Assembly: GCF_034702125.1 (NCBI RefSeq)
Contig: NC_085865.1
Coordinates: forward strand, 18,140,281-18,204,280
Source of the DNA: Engraulis encrasicolus
Lineage: Eukaryota; Chordata; Actinopteri; Clupeiformes; Engraulidae
DNA: 64,000 bases
Direction of reading: 5' to 3'
The position numbers and the translations under genes were made by a program. The notes under the pieces were generated by a model. It worked only from the letters and a program-made list of their open reading frames with translations, ran no database searches and was not told the DNA's origin. Shown here piece by piece: positions 33,490 through 45,096 of the stretch. Numbering within the stretch: position 1 is the first letter of the stretch; each line of letters starts with the position of its first letter.

Positions 33490-34830
33490 CTGGCTGGGGC
33501 CGGCACAGTCAGGGCTGGGGCTGGAGGAAACGATGATGTCGGCTTCTCTGCTCAAACTCTCCAGGCTTACACATTCACTCCCGGGCTGGAATACAAATAG
33601 TAGGGACAGTAGATGGGAGAGATATTAAAACACAGTGAACACAAAGCAAAAAAGCCTCAATATACCACCACGCTACTTCTGTTATTCAGTCCCCCATCTT
33701 GCTCTGTTGGCTTCCGTGAGGGTCTCGATGAACTGCCTTCTTCCCTCAAATTCAAGGTCCAGGAGCAGAGACATCGTCTTGGTTTTGCTTATTCTTCCGG
33801 CACATCTCTTTGAGATGTCTGTAATGCCTGGCCTGAGCCATCCTACTGTCTTGTCGTGTCGTTACATTTTTAATCTCAATCTCAATCAACGACATGTCAG
33901 AACCGAAACGTGCCATTTTTTTGTTCGGACAGCGTTTCTTGCACATTAAGGCAGCAGAATATTGCTGGATGCCCTCTTCCACAATGAACTACTTAACACA
34001 TTAGTATAATCAACTTCTCGTAACTGCTAATTATCTATTATATAAGTCACGTTTCCCCATTCTATTTTGCAAGGGTCTGGTTTTACTTACAATTTGTAAA
34101 AATCCAATACACTCACCAACAGCTGCCTCTTTCACTGGATTACTTGTTGACTGGCTGTGGACCGCAGGGAGAGTGGAGTGTGGACCTCAGGGGTGCTGCT
34201 GGGGCTTGTCGAAAGGAGAATGGTAGATGTGGTGAAATCCTCTGTATAATGGCGTTTTCTCTTGCCGGGGTGCAACCCTGGCTTTTCTTCTGTGATCGAA
34301 CATTGTGGATTCTCTTTTGCAGCCGCTTGAAGACTTCAATCTAGGCAGAAAATCAAAAGAACAAGAGGAAGACATTGTCAAATATCCATATTTGCTAACG
34401 AAGAAGAAGAATGTAATCAGAATAAAGGTTTTTTTTTAATCATAACCTTATACAACTTGTATCATGAAATGATGTCATTAATAATATTGGGTTTAGGCAT
34501 GTTACCTTACAAGCATGTTATCTAATGTAATGGGTGCATGTATGGGAGAAAGTAGAACTGAAGTCCTTTGTTAACAAGTGTGCGATTTGAGATACTTTAT
34601 TACTGTACATTGAAAGCAATACTTACCTATGGACGCTGTATGTCAAGCTTATCGGAGAGCATGGGATAGTAGATCACCAGACGTTTGGACATGGTTACGA
34701 GGTCCTCCTTCAATGGATACTGCTTCTCTTCACAGTGCAATGCCCTCACTCCTGACACCATGTTGGTTATTGTATTCCGGATCAGTCTACATGTTAGCTC
34801 TTAGACAACTCACACTCTCCTGCTCTCCCG
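33490..34830 (-). pseudogene. Decayed spliced gene sharing an exon with the 3.4-kb gene
   Basis: Minus-strand blocks: about 34627-34760 (LVTMSKRLVIYYPMLSDK, ending CCATAG before donor gtaagt); an exon starting 34340 after TTCTGCCTAG (IEVFKRLQKRIHNVRSQKK); 33755-33985 (CKKRCPNKKMARFG ... ARHYRHLKEMCRKNK); and 33490-33585, a 96-bp exon starting PGSE and ending SPSPDCAGPSQ. The first two blocks join in phase but with TAG exactly at the junction, where a Trp codon would fit. The last exon and its intron match 3462-3557. Another frameshift follows SAPGP. No family name is assigned. Confidence 0.45.
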
Positions 34831-34839
34831 AGTATTTTC

Positions 34840-35190
34840 AATTGATTTGATTTGATTCTTTAAGGTTGGGGTACCTCTCATGCATCTGGCCTAAGTACTG
34901 CTTCATTTGGTTGACCAATTTAGTCCCTTGAATTTGTCCTAGGTCATTTCCTCTGACATGCAAGACTATCATGTCTGGGGCAGGTCTAGCAACAGGGAGT
35001 CCAGCCGTGACTTGAAGGACCCCCATCGCAGGCTTCCAACTCCAGACCAGGTTATGTCTGCCGGCAGGTGTAAATTCTTACCCATACTCACCCTTGCCCT
35101 CTCAGATGCCCGGCGGATGTAGCTGTCCCCGATGATCCAAACTGCTGGCCTGGTCTGACGACGGTCCATGATGATGATGTTTTGTCTTAC
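34840..35190 (-). pseudogene. SGNH/GDSL hydrolase-like fragment with frameshift
   Basis: On the minus strand, VWIIGDSYIRRASERAR (block I GDS) is followed by GVGSLRWGSFKSRL and, one base out of frame, APDMIVLHVRGNDLGQ (block III GND) and YLGQMHERYP. GDS and GND spacing is that of SGNH-hydrolase domains carried by some fish retroelements and transposons. The frameshift near 35000 and lack of a downstream catalytic His block mark it as a broken fragment. It lies just 3' of the THAP gene. Confidence 0.65.
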
Positions 35191-35257
35191 TTGTTTTTCT
35201 AAACAAAATGAAATTTGGGACAAAAACCACTATTAAAAGTGTCTTACAAATAAAACC

Positions 35258-38200
35258 CTATAATGCAATATGTATATATTTAAAAAGATAAACATGTTTA
35301 TTAAGGCACTGATCTGAAATCAACAGTTTTTTTCTAAGCTCCGAAGTCCCCCTTTTAAGAGAGGTGATTCTTCTCTTAAGCCGCCTGGTTCTCTCTTGCT
35401 CGAGCCTCAACTTTTTCCTATACATCCTCAAATTTTTCATTAGGGCGTCATTTTTTCGCTTTAATGACCGCACAGAATTTGAGCTATGCTCTCTTCTGCC
35501 TCCAGTGACCTGTCCACCATACACCTCTGTTGGGACACTTACCTCAGGAACAGCCACAGCAGCAATACTTACCTGTGATGATCTCACCCTGGCAGGTGTT
35601 ACTTGCATATGCTCAGGAAAGGTGAAGATCGTAGGTACTGCCTTGGTCTTCAGACGGCGGCGCCCTTCCTGTGTTGTAAACGCATCTGCTTCAAAATGCT
35701 CACTGCACAGACGAGATGATGGGACGGGCTCCCAGTCCTGTCGCCTGATCTTCGCTACCCACTGTTTTCTCCTCTCGGCATTGTGATCACCTGAAAGAAA
35801 ACTGGGGAGACAGGCATAAACACATAGTAATGTAAATGCATTAATAATTGTAAATTATTCACGTTAATATATGCTTTTACAATTTATGCACATATAATGT
35901 ACAATATAAAATGTATCCTCATATCTTATTTCAGACACATATTCACATGATATAAGTAGAGTAGTATAAATTGTAAAGACTAGACTAAAGACAATAACTA
36001 CCTCAGAAAGCATGGTTGTCGTAGACCAATGGTTCTCAAACTTGTTTTTAACATAGACTGATTGTGAACAACACACTGACGACATCTACTGACAAACCTT
36101 GACATTGCAGCATGTCTTACTATCTCTGAGAAGGCTGTCAATAAGCGAATAATGACAGACTACTGCTGTAAATTGGACAACACTTGTGAAATGGGTGATA
36201 AACATCTAAAACAAGGACTAGCTCTAGAGCTCTACGCGTCGCTGAATTACTTCCCACCAGGCGGCAAAAAAATGTATTCGCAGCAAATGTCGTAGCAATT
36301 TAACACTAGAACTACCACGGAGGGGTCAATTGACCTTTTTACCTAAAAGCCCCACAAGAGGGTCATTTGACCCTTTGGACCCCCTGCGGACACTCCTTTT
36401 GTTGTGGAAATGTGGCTGTTAGCAGCTCACAGCTGTCACTTGAGACACAGAGTGTTTTTGCATGTGTGTGTGTGTGAGTGTGTGCCCATATGGTGGATTT
36501 ATAAGCATATGGTGGATTTTTATGCAGTGAATCATGAGGATTAACGATAATTTGAGATCAAAACTCTAATTTTATTGTTAAAACAAGGCCGACAGGCGGA
36601 CAACAGATGCGTCCCTCTATGCCAGTTCCAACTATGCCATTTTCCCCCCCAAACGCCCCCCTGGCCTCCTCTGTCAACGCCCCCCGAGGATGTACTTTTT
36701 GTTTATTGGTCATCATGGACACTCCAAATATTGTGGCAGGCAGCAAGGCAGCAAAATGGCGAGACATGGCTTTATTTTTTGCAGTTTAGGGTATAATAAG
36801 CTTATCATCATTCTTGGATTTGGAAAAGAACCATAGGCTATGATTTGAAATTTCACATAGCCTAGATGAAGTAGGCTACATTACAAATTACCAGACATTT
36901 ATTAGGCCTAACAACCTTTAGTATCGCGCCATTTCAGCATTATGTGCATGAAATAAATAAATAAAACCGTTTGGGTGAATCATGCGCTTATGGGTTCACC
37001 CTTTAGGTGAATTGAAACTCAATTACCCAGAATGCTGCACGTGAGCTCTCTACCCGGGTGATTTTGGAAAACAAACATGGCGGCAACTCGCCAACTTTAC
37101 TACCTTAATAATGTGTTAATCCGACGCTAGATTTCTTAACTGATGAAAATCGAAGGCAGAAATCAACATTGTAGTGTCTAAATATGAGGTCGATTGGTCT
37201 ATTTGTGGCGTACATCACGATCGGCTGAGTTGTTGGCCTCACGTTTGTCAGTTAGCCTGTGGCTAGGCTACTTTTCGCCAACGTTAGCATCCGGTTTAGT
37301 ATAGAAAGGCCCTCTGGAAAGGCTATGCTTGCACGCATTCGCTCCGGTCCAAAATGACAAGTCTGCCGCCCTGTGGCCACAGGAAGGAACAATTTAAAGA
37401 AAGCGTTTCAGACACAATTGAAGGCGGACGGACGGACGGACGGACAGACAGACCCTCTTATAGAGATGCTGGGACGCATCTAAAAATACATAAAAAATAG
37501 AATAAAAAACATATTTACAATGAATGCAAAAGCAACTGTTTTCCCAGTTTTCGTGTGGAAGGTTGTTGCAGAAGTAACTTATTTTTGTGTGCCAAAAATA
37601 GAAGTAAAAAAAAATACAAAGAAAAAAAAGCATATTTATAAAGAATGCAAATGAGTGAAATACATTTGAGCAGTCACTAACAATTCTGGCACTGCCATTG
37701 CTCCTTTCGGCATTTCCCACATGTGTATTTGTAGCAGTCATCACAGCGCACTGTTGCACGATTGTCCTTGCATTTGATTTTAGCCTGACACTTGGCTCTT
37801 TGTCCGAGTTGTGGTGTGGAGGGTTGTTGCCGAAGCAATTGCTCCTTTAGTCACACGCCACCCAAAACTTGATACCAAACTTGTCTGGTTTAGTTGCAAT
37901 GTACTGTAGGAAACAGCAGCGAGTCTTGCACGGGAAAAGTTGTTTGTCAATGGTGATGTGTTGACCAGGGATGTAGGATGTGATGCAGTTGGTGACAAAC
38001 AATCCCCATATGTTTGAAATTGCAGCAAACCTATCAGTCTGTACTCGCTCGCTGCGGGTGTCTCTGTCATCAAAGCGCAGGTGATGCATGATGTTTTGGA
38101 AACGGCCTCGGGGCATGGTTTCGATGATGTGTGGGCTTCCCAGGTTTTTTGACCAGCAGTCAGGCAGTGATGGCACCTTGAAGATTCCCCTCATGATGGT

Positions 38201-40701
38201 GATGGAAATAAATGCCATTAGTTCAGGTATGCCCATGAACCAATCCACATGCTCAGTTTGCTTCGCATGTTGAATTGTACAGTCTCGAATGATGCCAAGC
38301 ATGTCCAGAGTGATGAAACAAAGGAAGCTCTGAAGGCGACTTGTGATTGACCTCCTGGCCTTAGCTGTTGGCTCTCCATCTGCGCTGTATGGCGATGGTG
38401 GGGTGAAATGTGGACCCGTTCCCACCTGTTCTTCATGCCATACTGTGCCATCTTGATGACTTATATGAAGAAAATGTGCTGACATGTTTTCAGGACAACC
38501 ATTACACTGAGAATCAACCAATTGGGATAGATCAGCAAGGTACATTCATTTGAAAATTGTACTGAATGTAAGCTGATTGTTTTACAGTTTTTCTCGATTG
38601 GTTTGGCTAATTTCTTGAAACCGAGATGACATTTCTATACATTTTGGGTCATTTGGCTAAACATTCTTACACTTCTGCACAACAGTTCAGATAACTAGCA
38701 AAATGTCATATACCTCCCAAAACAGCTCATTCTTGCATCAGCACTAAACCTTCTCCCACATAAATAGTCAGTACCATAAAAATGGCATATATCCTTCTAA
38801 ATTGGTTTGGCTCATTTGCATTCATTTAGTCATTCTGTCAAAATAAACTGGATGGTTCAGCATATCGCCATGGATCCTCATCACTTGCTCATATCACTCC
38901 AAAAACAGTTCACCCGTGTGTCGAAACTAAATTCCTTCCACAGAATGCCGTTTGAAAAAATGTCAAGAAATTAGCCAAATAACAGAGGAAACTGTAGTAT
39001 ACACGGTTGTAAAATTATTTTCTACAAACTAGTAAAGTTACAATACCATCTGGCCTTTTGAACACTGTCATGAATTTACTGTTTACAGTAAAGAAATTCA
39101 TAAAATATTATGTTCTTGACTGTTTGGACAATTGTGTAGACTACTTTGCATATGATGACTCACACAATGAAATCATGCTGACATGTTTTGGAGAGGGCAA
39201 CCATTAGACTGAGAATTGTCTAATTCGTTTAGATAAGACAGGTCAATTTATTTGGAAAATGTGCTGAATGTATGCTCAATGTGTCAACTGTAGGGTACTT
39301 GTATAAAGCCATCTGCCGAGATGTACTAAACATTTGAGACATGTACAAAGCATTTGAAATTTGATGAAAGCAATGAAAAATGCCATTCTGTTGTGGGAAA
39401 TTGTAAGTTGGTTTGGATATTTGTCCGTGTTGTTTTGAGAATGTCATCTCAGTTTTGAGAAATTAGCCAAACCAATCAAGAAAAACTGTAACTGTAGGAT
39501 ACTTGCACATAGACATTTGCAAGGATGTACTAAATGATTGAGACGTGTACAAATTAGTTTTGGGATTTGTCCATGTTTCAAGAAATGAGCCAAACCAATG
39601 AAGAAAAACTGTAACACACTGTCCGCCAATCTGTGCTATCTGTCTTTGCTGCTGATATCTTCATGCAAGTTGCTATTTACCTGTGGTGATTTTGGAGGCT
39701 GACAGCCTTTGGGAAGAAGCTGTCTGTCCCTGTTTGTCTTGGCTGTTAGCACTGTAAGGTGTGACCCCCTCACCCCACACGGCCCCTAACAGCCTCATTA
39801 CCATAACAAAATGGGTGATTAGTGTATTAGGTAAAAGCCGGCGGGTCAAATGACCCCTCTCTGGTACTTCTAGGTAGGCAGAAAAATCCTGGTAGTTCTA
39901 GTGTTAAAACATGTACAATTCAACAAGTAGCCTGATGGGCACTCGATCAGATACCGGTACACAAAAAATCCGAAACTACAGAGCGAGCTGAATATGCTCA
40001 GTGATTAAACACCTAGAAATAGGTTGCTTTTAAAGCTATGTTGTACTCTGAGGTAAATCATACGATAGGCGACAAAACTATTTCCTACAGCAAAACTATT
40101 AACCTTACAGCGGTTTAAAAACGGTCAGCAAAAGCAATAGTTCACATAGAAACGAAACCATGCCCGATAAAAGGAAATTTATGCCGCCACCATTTAGAAT
40201 CACAAGATTAATCAGCGATAGCGTCTTGAATGTTGCCTGAGGTAAAATTGCCGCCTAGCCAAACAGCACTTTCTCCAGCATCTGGCCGGTTTGCTTGCTG
40301 ATTTGGAACACTACTAAACAACATAAATAATGTATTCTTCACACAAATGACCACAAATAACTTAACCTGTACATACTTAACTGACGACACAAAAAAAATA
40401 GGCTACTAGTCGCGCTAGCAGTACTGCAGGTTATGTTGCCAGTGTCTTCACTCAACACCGATACTAAGAAACGACCTCATAATAAGCATACAGGCAACAG
40501 CATATTGGTTATTGTATACACATCGACAGCTGCCAAAACACTTTGGCACGATAATAAACCGAGGTAACTTGCTGTGGTGGTGGCTACTGGCAAAGCTAGC
40601 ATGATCTTGACATTAGGAATAGGCTATACTTACCGAAAAAACTGCACAGAGCTCTCAACAGAAGGCCGATTAGTACAACCAAAAGCACAACACGAAGGCA
40701 T
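35258..40701 (-). CDS. THAP-domain and coiled-coil protein, two exons, 203 aa
   Basis: Exon 1 (40634-40701) starts MPSCCAFGCTN and ends in phase 2 at donor gtaagt. Exon 2 (35258-35801) follows acceptor TCTCCCCAG and stops with TAA-type termination at 35258. The joined product has a full THAP zinc-finger layout: C4-x4-C9, W37, C55-x2-H58 with F59, and AVPTIF at 77-82. Residues about 133-183 are a basic coiled coil (SLKRKNDALMKNLRMYRKK...). THAP proteins bind DNA and often act as regulators or derive from P-element transposases. The FP proline usually conserved near residue 25 is Leu here. Both splice phases fit and no stop is seen, so it may be functional. The intron contains a piggyBac element (36303-39903). 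The acceptor 10 bases further on would break the frame. Confidence 0.8.
36424..37422. other. piggyBac interior without coding sequence
   Basis: It contains a short (TG)n run near 36463-36482, TAGGCCTA motifs and AACATGGCGGC at 37075. No transposase sequence is seen here. Confidence 0.45.
37423..37452. repeat. (CGGA)n/(CAGA) microsatellite
   Basis: GGACGGACGGACGGACGGAC passes into AGACAGAC. Confidence 0.9.
37677..38545 (-). pseudogene. piggyBac transposase (PGBD-like), catalytic core deleted
   Basis: An open frame 38545-37847 gives 232 residues with the N-terminal part of the DDE_Tnp_1_7 domain: FITLDMLGIIRD, FQNIMHHLRFDDRDTRSER, PGQHITIDKQLFPCKTR and QYIATKPDKFGIKFWVACD, including the first catalytic Asp (TIDKQ). 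It then hits a stop. Beyond it, in another frame, is the C-terminal cysteine-rich zinc-binding tail (AKCQAKIKCKDN ... VRCDDCYKYTCGKCRKEQW, stop at 37677). The segment with the other catalytic Asp residues is missing, so the copy cannot encode an active enzyme. Confidence 0.88.
38585..39611. mobile_element. Composite of Tc1-like MITE termini (CAGTTTTTCTCGATTGG)
   Basis: CAGTTTTTCTCGATTGGTTT begins at 38585 after TA. Mirrored ends CCAATCAAGAAAAACTG and CCAATGAAGAAAAACTG finish at 39488 and 39611 with TA following, and a weaker one (ACAGAGGAAACTG) finishes near 38994. The blocks TTGGTTTGGCTAATTTCTTG and their mirror images alternate, as if several copies are joined or partly deleted. Confidence 0.65.
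39908..40633. other. Intron 1 of the THAP gene, unique part
   Basis: No repeat or ORF was recognised between the piggyBac right end and exon 1. Confidence 0.5.
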
Positions 40702-40853
40702 TTCTGTATAAAATATGGAACAAATATAGAACAATAAAACAAGTGAAGATGAGATGAAATGAATCCGAACTGCAACCAAAACCGGTCAAGTGTTTGACAG
40801 CCGACAATGACAACTTTCAAAAACAAGGGGGAGGGATAATCTTCCAGCGAGCG

Positions 40854-40900
40854 TATTTATACCCCTGTGGGGTTTCCCAATGACGCAGTACTCACGTCAC
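40854..40900 (-). promoter_or_regulatory. TATA box and CRE-like sites of the THAP gene
   Basis: On the minus strand GGGGTATAAATACG has a TATA box (40854-40861) about 155 bases upstream of the ATG. Just upstream are CRE-like GTGACGTG (40893-40900) and CTGCGTCA (40881-40888). Spacing allows transcription to begin near 40830 with a 5' leader of roughly 130 bases. Confidence 0.55.
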
Positions 40901-42089
40901 TGAGTGTGTTTCCCTAGAGACGAGCTGGTTCGGAACCATCTACTGTCAATGTTCGGAACGCGCAACCAGACTAACGACTTCTAACTGTCAATCAAACCAT
41001 CTTCTGATGCTCATTGGTCAATTTAACTTTTAATATCTCTCTAAAATAAAACCTCACCACAAAAAAAAAAAACACCCTGGTAAGTTGGAGAGCAAGGGGA
41101 CCTACTAGTTGAGCGAAAAATGATCCCCCTGGAGTGGCATTTATGGGAGATACAGGGTTTTATGTCTCTCATAGGAATGAATGGGATTTGGCCATTTTTT
41201 GGTCTTTTTGGGTCCAACCTTGGCTCCACACTTGGCTTCAACAATGAAATAGAATTTTGGCCTCCATTCTATTTACTCTCAATGGGCGTGGCCATATCGT
41301 TGTATCGGACTTTATTGTGCGCCTTAGTGAGATACACACCGTAAAAAAAACTCCCGAGTCTGTAGCTCAAACTATATGTTGGACCCTCCCCTAAACGTGT
41401 TTGTTGGCGTGGCCTCGTCCCAGTGTTCCATCAGGTTGATATTCGGCATCTGAGTAGCGGGCTATCTCCAATTTGTGTACCAAGTGGCGTAAGTGTCCGA
41501 CCACCGGAAGTAGCCTACCCGAAAAATGGCCCAACGTGGCGGACTACTAAAGAGGAAAGCTTAATGGGTGATTCCGCCAAAAGAGTGCCATTTGCTGGTT
41601 GAAAAACCTTAAAAATAAACTTCAAATTTCATTCAATTTCAACATAGAATTTGTTAATGTACACATTTAAGCATTCAAAAAGAGCACTGGGCAATCTCAG
41701 GATAATTAATTTAATTTATAACAGCTTCTGAAAGTTGATGACCTTCAATGTTTTTTCATTGCTGTAACCGAAACTAAAATTACATTTTAAGATAATGTTT
41801 AGCATTGTTTCAACCAAATACACTGTTTCCCCATCAGAAAGTGTTCTCATGTATATGAAATGATAATCTTTAATATTTCACCATGTAACCATGGCCACAA
41901 AAAAAACCGATATATTCGACCAATGTTATATTTCTAAGAAATTTAATCAGACCTTTTCTTTTATTTAAATTTAAAAATGGTTTATTCAATCACAGGTTGA
42001 AACATATCAGTCATTAAGGAATACTGCAACTGATGAAATAAATATGAATGTAAAACATGAATGTATTTTCTCTTATTTTGGGTTAAAAC
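40901..42089. other. Non-coding sequence upstream of the THAP gene
   Basis: An A13 run lies near 41060. No gene is supported. The open frame at 41120-41344 is unlike any family I know. Confidence 0.4.
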
Positions 42090-42496
42090 TAGTGTTGCAC
42101 CGATACCATTTTTTGGCCCCGATACCGATACCCGATACCTGGCTATGCAGTATCGGCCGATACCCATACCATACCGATACCGATACCACCCTATTTGAAA
42201 TGTATATAGGAGAAGGAATGTAGTGCATACTACTTGGATGTAAAATCGTTGCATGGCTTTGTCAGGCTGCCGCCTACCTTTGTGAAACAGGAAAAAGACT
42301 AATACAAAGTGAATCTAGCAAAACTTTTCATACTTTATAAATACCTCTATGAAATAACTAATTTTCAAGGCTGTTTAAGTGTCATACAAGCACCTGTAAA
42401 TGGTATCGGTGCCCTATTTGTTGGTACTCGCCGATACCGATACCACCATTTTAGTGTCGATCCACCGATACTGGTATCGGTATCGGTGCAACACTA
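42090..42496. mobile_element. hAT-type MITE (TAGTGTTGCACCGATACC), 407 bp
   Basis: TIRs TAGTGTTGCACCGATACC and GGTATCGGTGCAACACTA with a perfect 8-bp duplication GTTAAAAC (42082-42089, 42497-42504). Subterminal arrays of CGATAC/GTATCG are dense at both ends. Confidence 0.92.
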
Positions 42497-42589
42497 GTTA
42501 AAACCCCCTGGAGATAGAAAACTACTTTCGGCAACAGGAATGAGCAGAATTGAATGTGAAGCAATTAGCGGAGCAAATAAGAGCAAAAA

Positions 42590-42955
42590 TGGTTCATTTT
42601 GGTATGCAAGCATAGAAATTGGCACAGAAGTTCATTAGAATGTACTCTTTCAGCTAAGGGCGTTGGCCACGCAAAAATCCAAGATGGCGGCCATTTTTCA
42701 AGATGGCTACCTTCCTCACTTGTAAATAAGGCTAAGAATAGTTAAATTAATGATACAATCATACAATTAGGCACAAATGTTCATTAGAATGCACTCTTTC
42801 ACAAAAGAGCATTGGCCACTCAAAATCCAAGATGGCCGCCATTTTTCAAGATGGCCACCTCTCAACTTGTAAATAAGGCCAAGAAGAGTTAAATTAGGGA
42901 TGCAATCATGCAATTTGGCACAAATGTTCACCAGAAAGCACTCTTTGATCTTTGA
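42590..42955. repeat. 148-bp tandem repeat with AAGATGGC motifs, two and a half units
   Basis: AAGATGGCGGCCATTTTTCA at 42681 recurs at 42829 (period 148), each followed by CAAGATGGC(T/C)(A)CC and ACTTGTAAATAAGGC. The unit differs from the 153-bp unit at 21.7 kb but shares the back-to-back GCCATTTT/AAGATGGC arrangement and the ATGATACAATCAT context. Confidence 0.75.
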
Positions 42956-44108
42956 TCAATGATATATAGTAGGGGCTGTAAGCCGAGAAATCGTTACGCG
43001 CTGGATAGAAGCATATAATTCGGTACACGTGTTCCTTGACTGATTTGAAGACATCCTAGAAGGGGTGCCCCTTGAAAAAAAAATGTGTACCATGTCATAT
43101 ACAATATGTCATGTTGGTAACGCATTACATTGTTATTACATGACATTATACTTAGCTGACAATGTTAATATAGTCCTCAGAAGAGATGAAGCAAGGGTAG
43201 CCTGCTAGACCAGATTGATAAAACTACAAAATGTACATAGTGTGAAAGTATGGGTGAGTCTGTGCTTACGTGCTTGACAGCATGTAACATTGTGAACGAT
43301 TTGAGAAGATTCTTGGTCTGAATTAAAATGAGCATTGCCAACACTAAAACTATGGTGAGAATAGACTGCTGCTAATGCTCGATTTGAATGGGATAGTGTC
43401 AGTGCAAGATGCCCTAGGTAGCAGGTTCCCCATCCTCTAATTTCCATAACAGATATATGTATTTTATTTGTATGAGAGAGGGTAAAGGACAGGACCTTTC
43501 CATATGTATGAAGAACCCCATAAGATCACCTAATTCTATATTTTTACAAGTGCATATTGTGAGAGCATTTCAGTCATCTTTAGAATGGCATTACAGATTA
43601 CTCAATATAGGCCTACATGTAGGCCACAGTATGGCTTCAGTTCAAATTAAATGGGAATGATTTCTTAGTGTATGTTGAGTAAGAAGACAGAGATAAAAAA
43701 AAAAAGTTTATTTGCAGACAAGTCCTCACCTAGTACTTGTGTCAAAAGTTGTATTAGTTAGCTCAGTAATCATTGAATACTTAAACTGCTATCAAAACTG
43801 ACAGCTGATGGACAACATGTACTGTAGGTCTTTTGCCACCCTTACCCATAGGAGAAATATCGATATAGAACAACACTTCTCATATGGTATATACTATGAA
43901 AGTAAATCATTACCTGGACTCATTTTCTTGATATGCAAGGCACATAAATAGACTGGGCGGAAGAATAGTCGATCATACCCCGCCCCCCCAAACAAAATGC
44001 CACACGACTTTTTTTAACCTTCAAGATTTTGAGTGGTAACAGTAACATAACTCATTCCCACTACACCGTTTTGCATAATATTGTACATGTCCTCAGAATG
44101 CTCTACAT

Positions 44109-44325
44109 CAGTGGTTCTCAAACCTTTTGTGTGAAGTACCCCCTGAGAAAATATTGAGCTCTCCGAGTACCACCTTGACAACCAACATTAGAATATCGCA
44201 GTAAAGGCCTTCCATATTCACTTTTGCCAGTCAGTACAGGAGAGGTTCATAATGGTATTCCAAGTACCACCAGAGATGTCTCAAGTACCACCAGTGGTAC
44301 GCGTACAACAGTTTGAGCACCACCG
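44109..44325. mobile_element. hAT-type MITE (CAGTGGTTCTCAAAC), 217 bp
   Basis: The left end CAGTGGTTCTCAAACC and right end GTTTGAGCACCACCG are flanked by a perfect 8-bp duplication CTCTACAT (44101-44108, 44326-44333). Inside, AGTACCACC recurs. Confidence 0.88.
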
Positions 44326-44349
44326 CTCTACATGTTTCAGTTCTATAGT

Positions 44350-44728
44350 TGTACTGTACAGTACAGTGCAGTGCAGTGGAGTGCAGTACAGTACAGTAGC
44401 ATACAGAATGGTGCAGTATAAGCACAGTAGAGTACAGTACAGTACAGTAGCATACAGTACGGTGCAGTACAGTACAGTAGCATACAGTACGGTGCAGTAC
44501 AGTAAAGTAAAGTACAGTACAGTAGCATAAAGTACGGTGGAGTCTAGTTAAGTACAGTACAGTAGCATACAGTACGATGCAGTCTAGTACAGCACAGTAC
44601 AGTACAGTACAGTAGCATACTGCACGGTGCAGCAGAGTACAGTACGGTATATCACAGTACAGTACAGTACAGTACAGTATAGTAGAGTGCAGTACAGTGC
44701 CATACAGTAGAGTACAGTATAGTCTTAT
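44350..44728. repeat. (CAGTA)n pentanucleotide array with GTAC palindromes
   Basis: About 375 bases of AGTAC/CAGTA units, interrupted at intervals by AGCATAC and GGTGC variants. It yields spurious open frames of the YSTVQ type on both strands. Confidence 0.92.
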
Positions 44729-44828
44729 AGACGTTAGCCCTCCAAAGCCAATAGGATTTCCACATGCTGTTGTTATAAGTTTTTGAAAGACTATTTTAGT
44801 AGCCTATGTGAGAGAGGGAAGGCAGGCA

Positions 44829-45096
44829 GACATGTTTTAAACAAAGGACCACACCCACAAATGAAAAATAACGAGCAAACAATAAATTAAGTGGTTAGGT
44901 AGCCAACATGTCATCTAGATTAAAGCCAAAAGTAGATGGAAAAACAGACATGTTACCATTTTGCTCTTTTAAAACAAAGTATCTGTCTATATACTGTATG
45001 TATGGTGTATTGCATATTGATTATTCATAATTTCCTAAGCATAAATGCCCTTATCACTCCATTGTACACTTAGGACTGCGATATACATATCTGAAC
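44829..45096. repeat. Left arm of a 270-bp inverted repeat
   Basis: GACATGTTTTAAACAAAGGA ... CGATATACATATCTGAACA is the reverse complement of 47273-47552 with scattered differences. The 2.2 kb between the arms holds the right TIR of the large element and a LINE. Confidence 0.82.

Larger units (their letters stand above)
36303..39903 (-). mobile_element. piggyBac element, 3.6 kb, internally deleted
   Basis: TIRs CACTAGAACTACCACGG and CCTGGTAGTTCTAGTG are flanked by TTAA (36299-36302, 39904-39907), the exact piggyBac target duplication. Subterminal GGTCAATTGACC and GGGTCATTTGACCC motifs occur at both ends. It contains a transposase remnant (37677-38545), a (CGGA)n run and a composite of Tc1-like MITE ends, and lies in intron 1 of the THAP gene in the same orientation. 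Confidence 0.92.

Noticed and set aside
34629..34850. Plus-strand ORF of 73 codons
   Set aside because: It is antisense to the better supported minus-strand exon reading VTMSKRLVIYYPM.
44252..44530. YSTVQ-repeat ORFs on both strands
   Set aside because: Translation of the CAGTA array.
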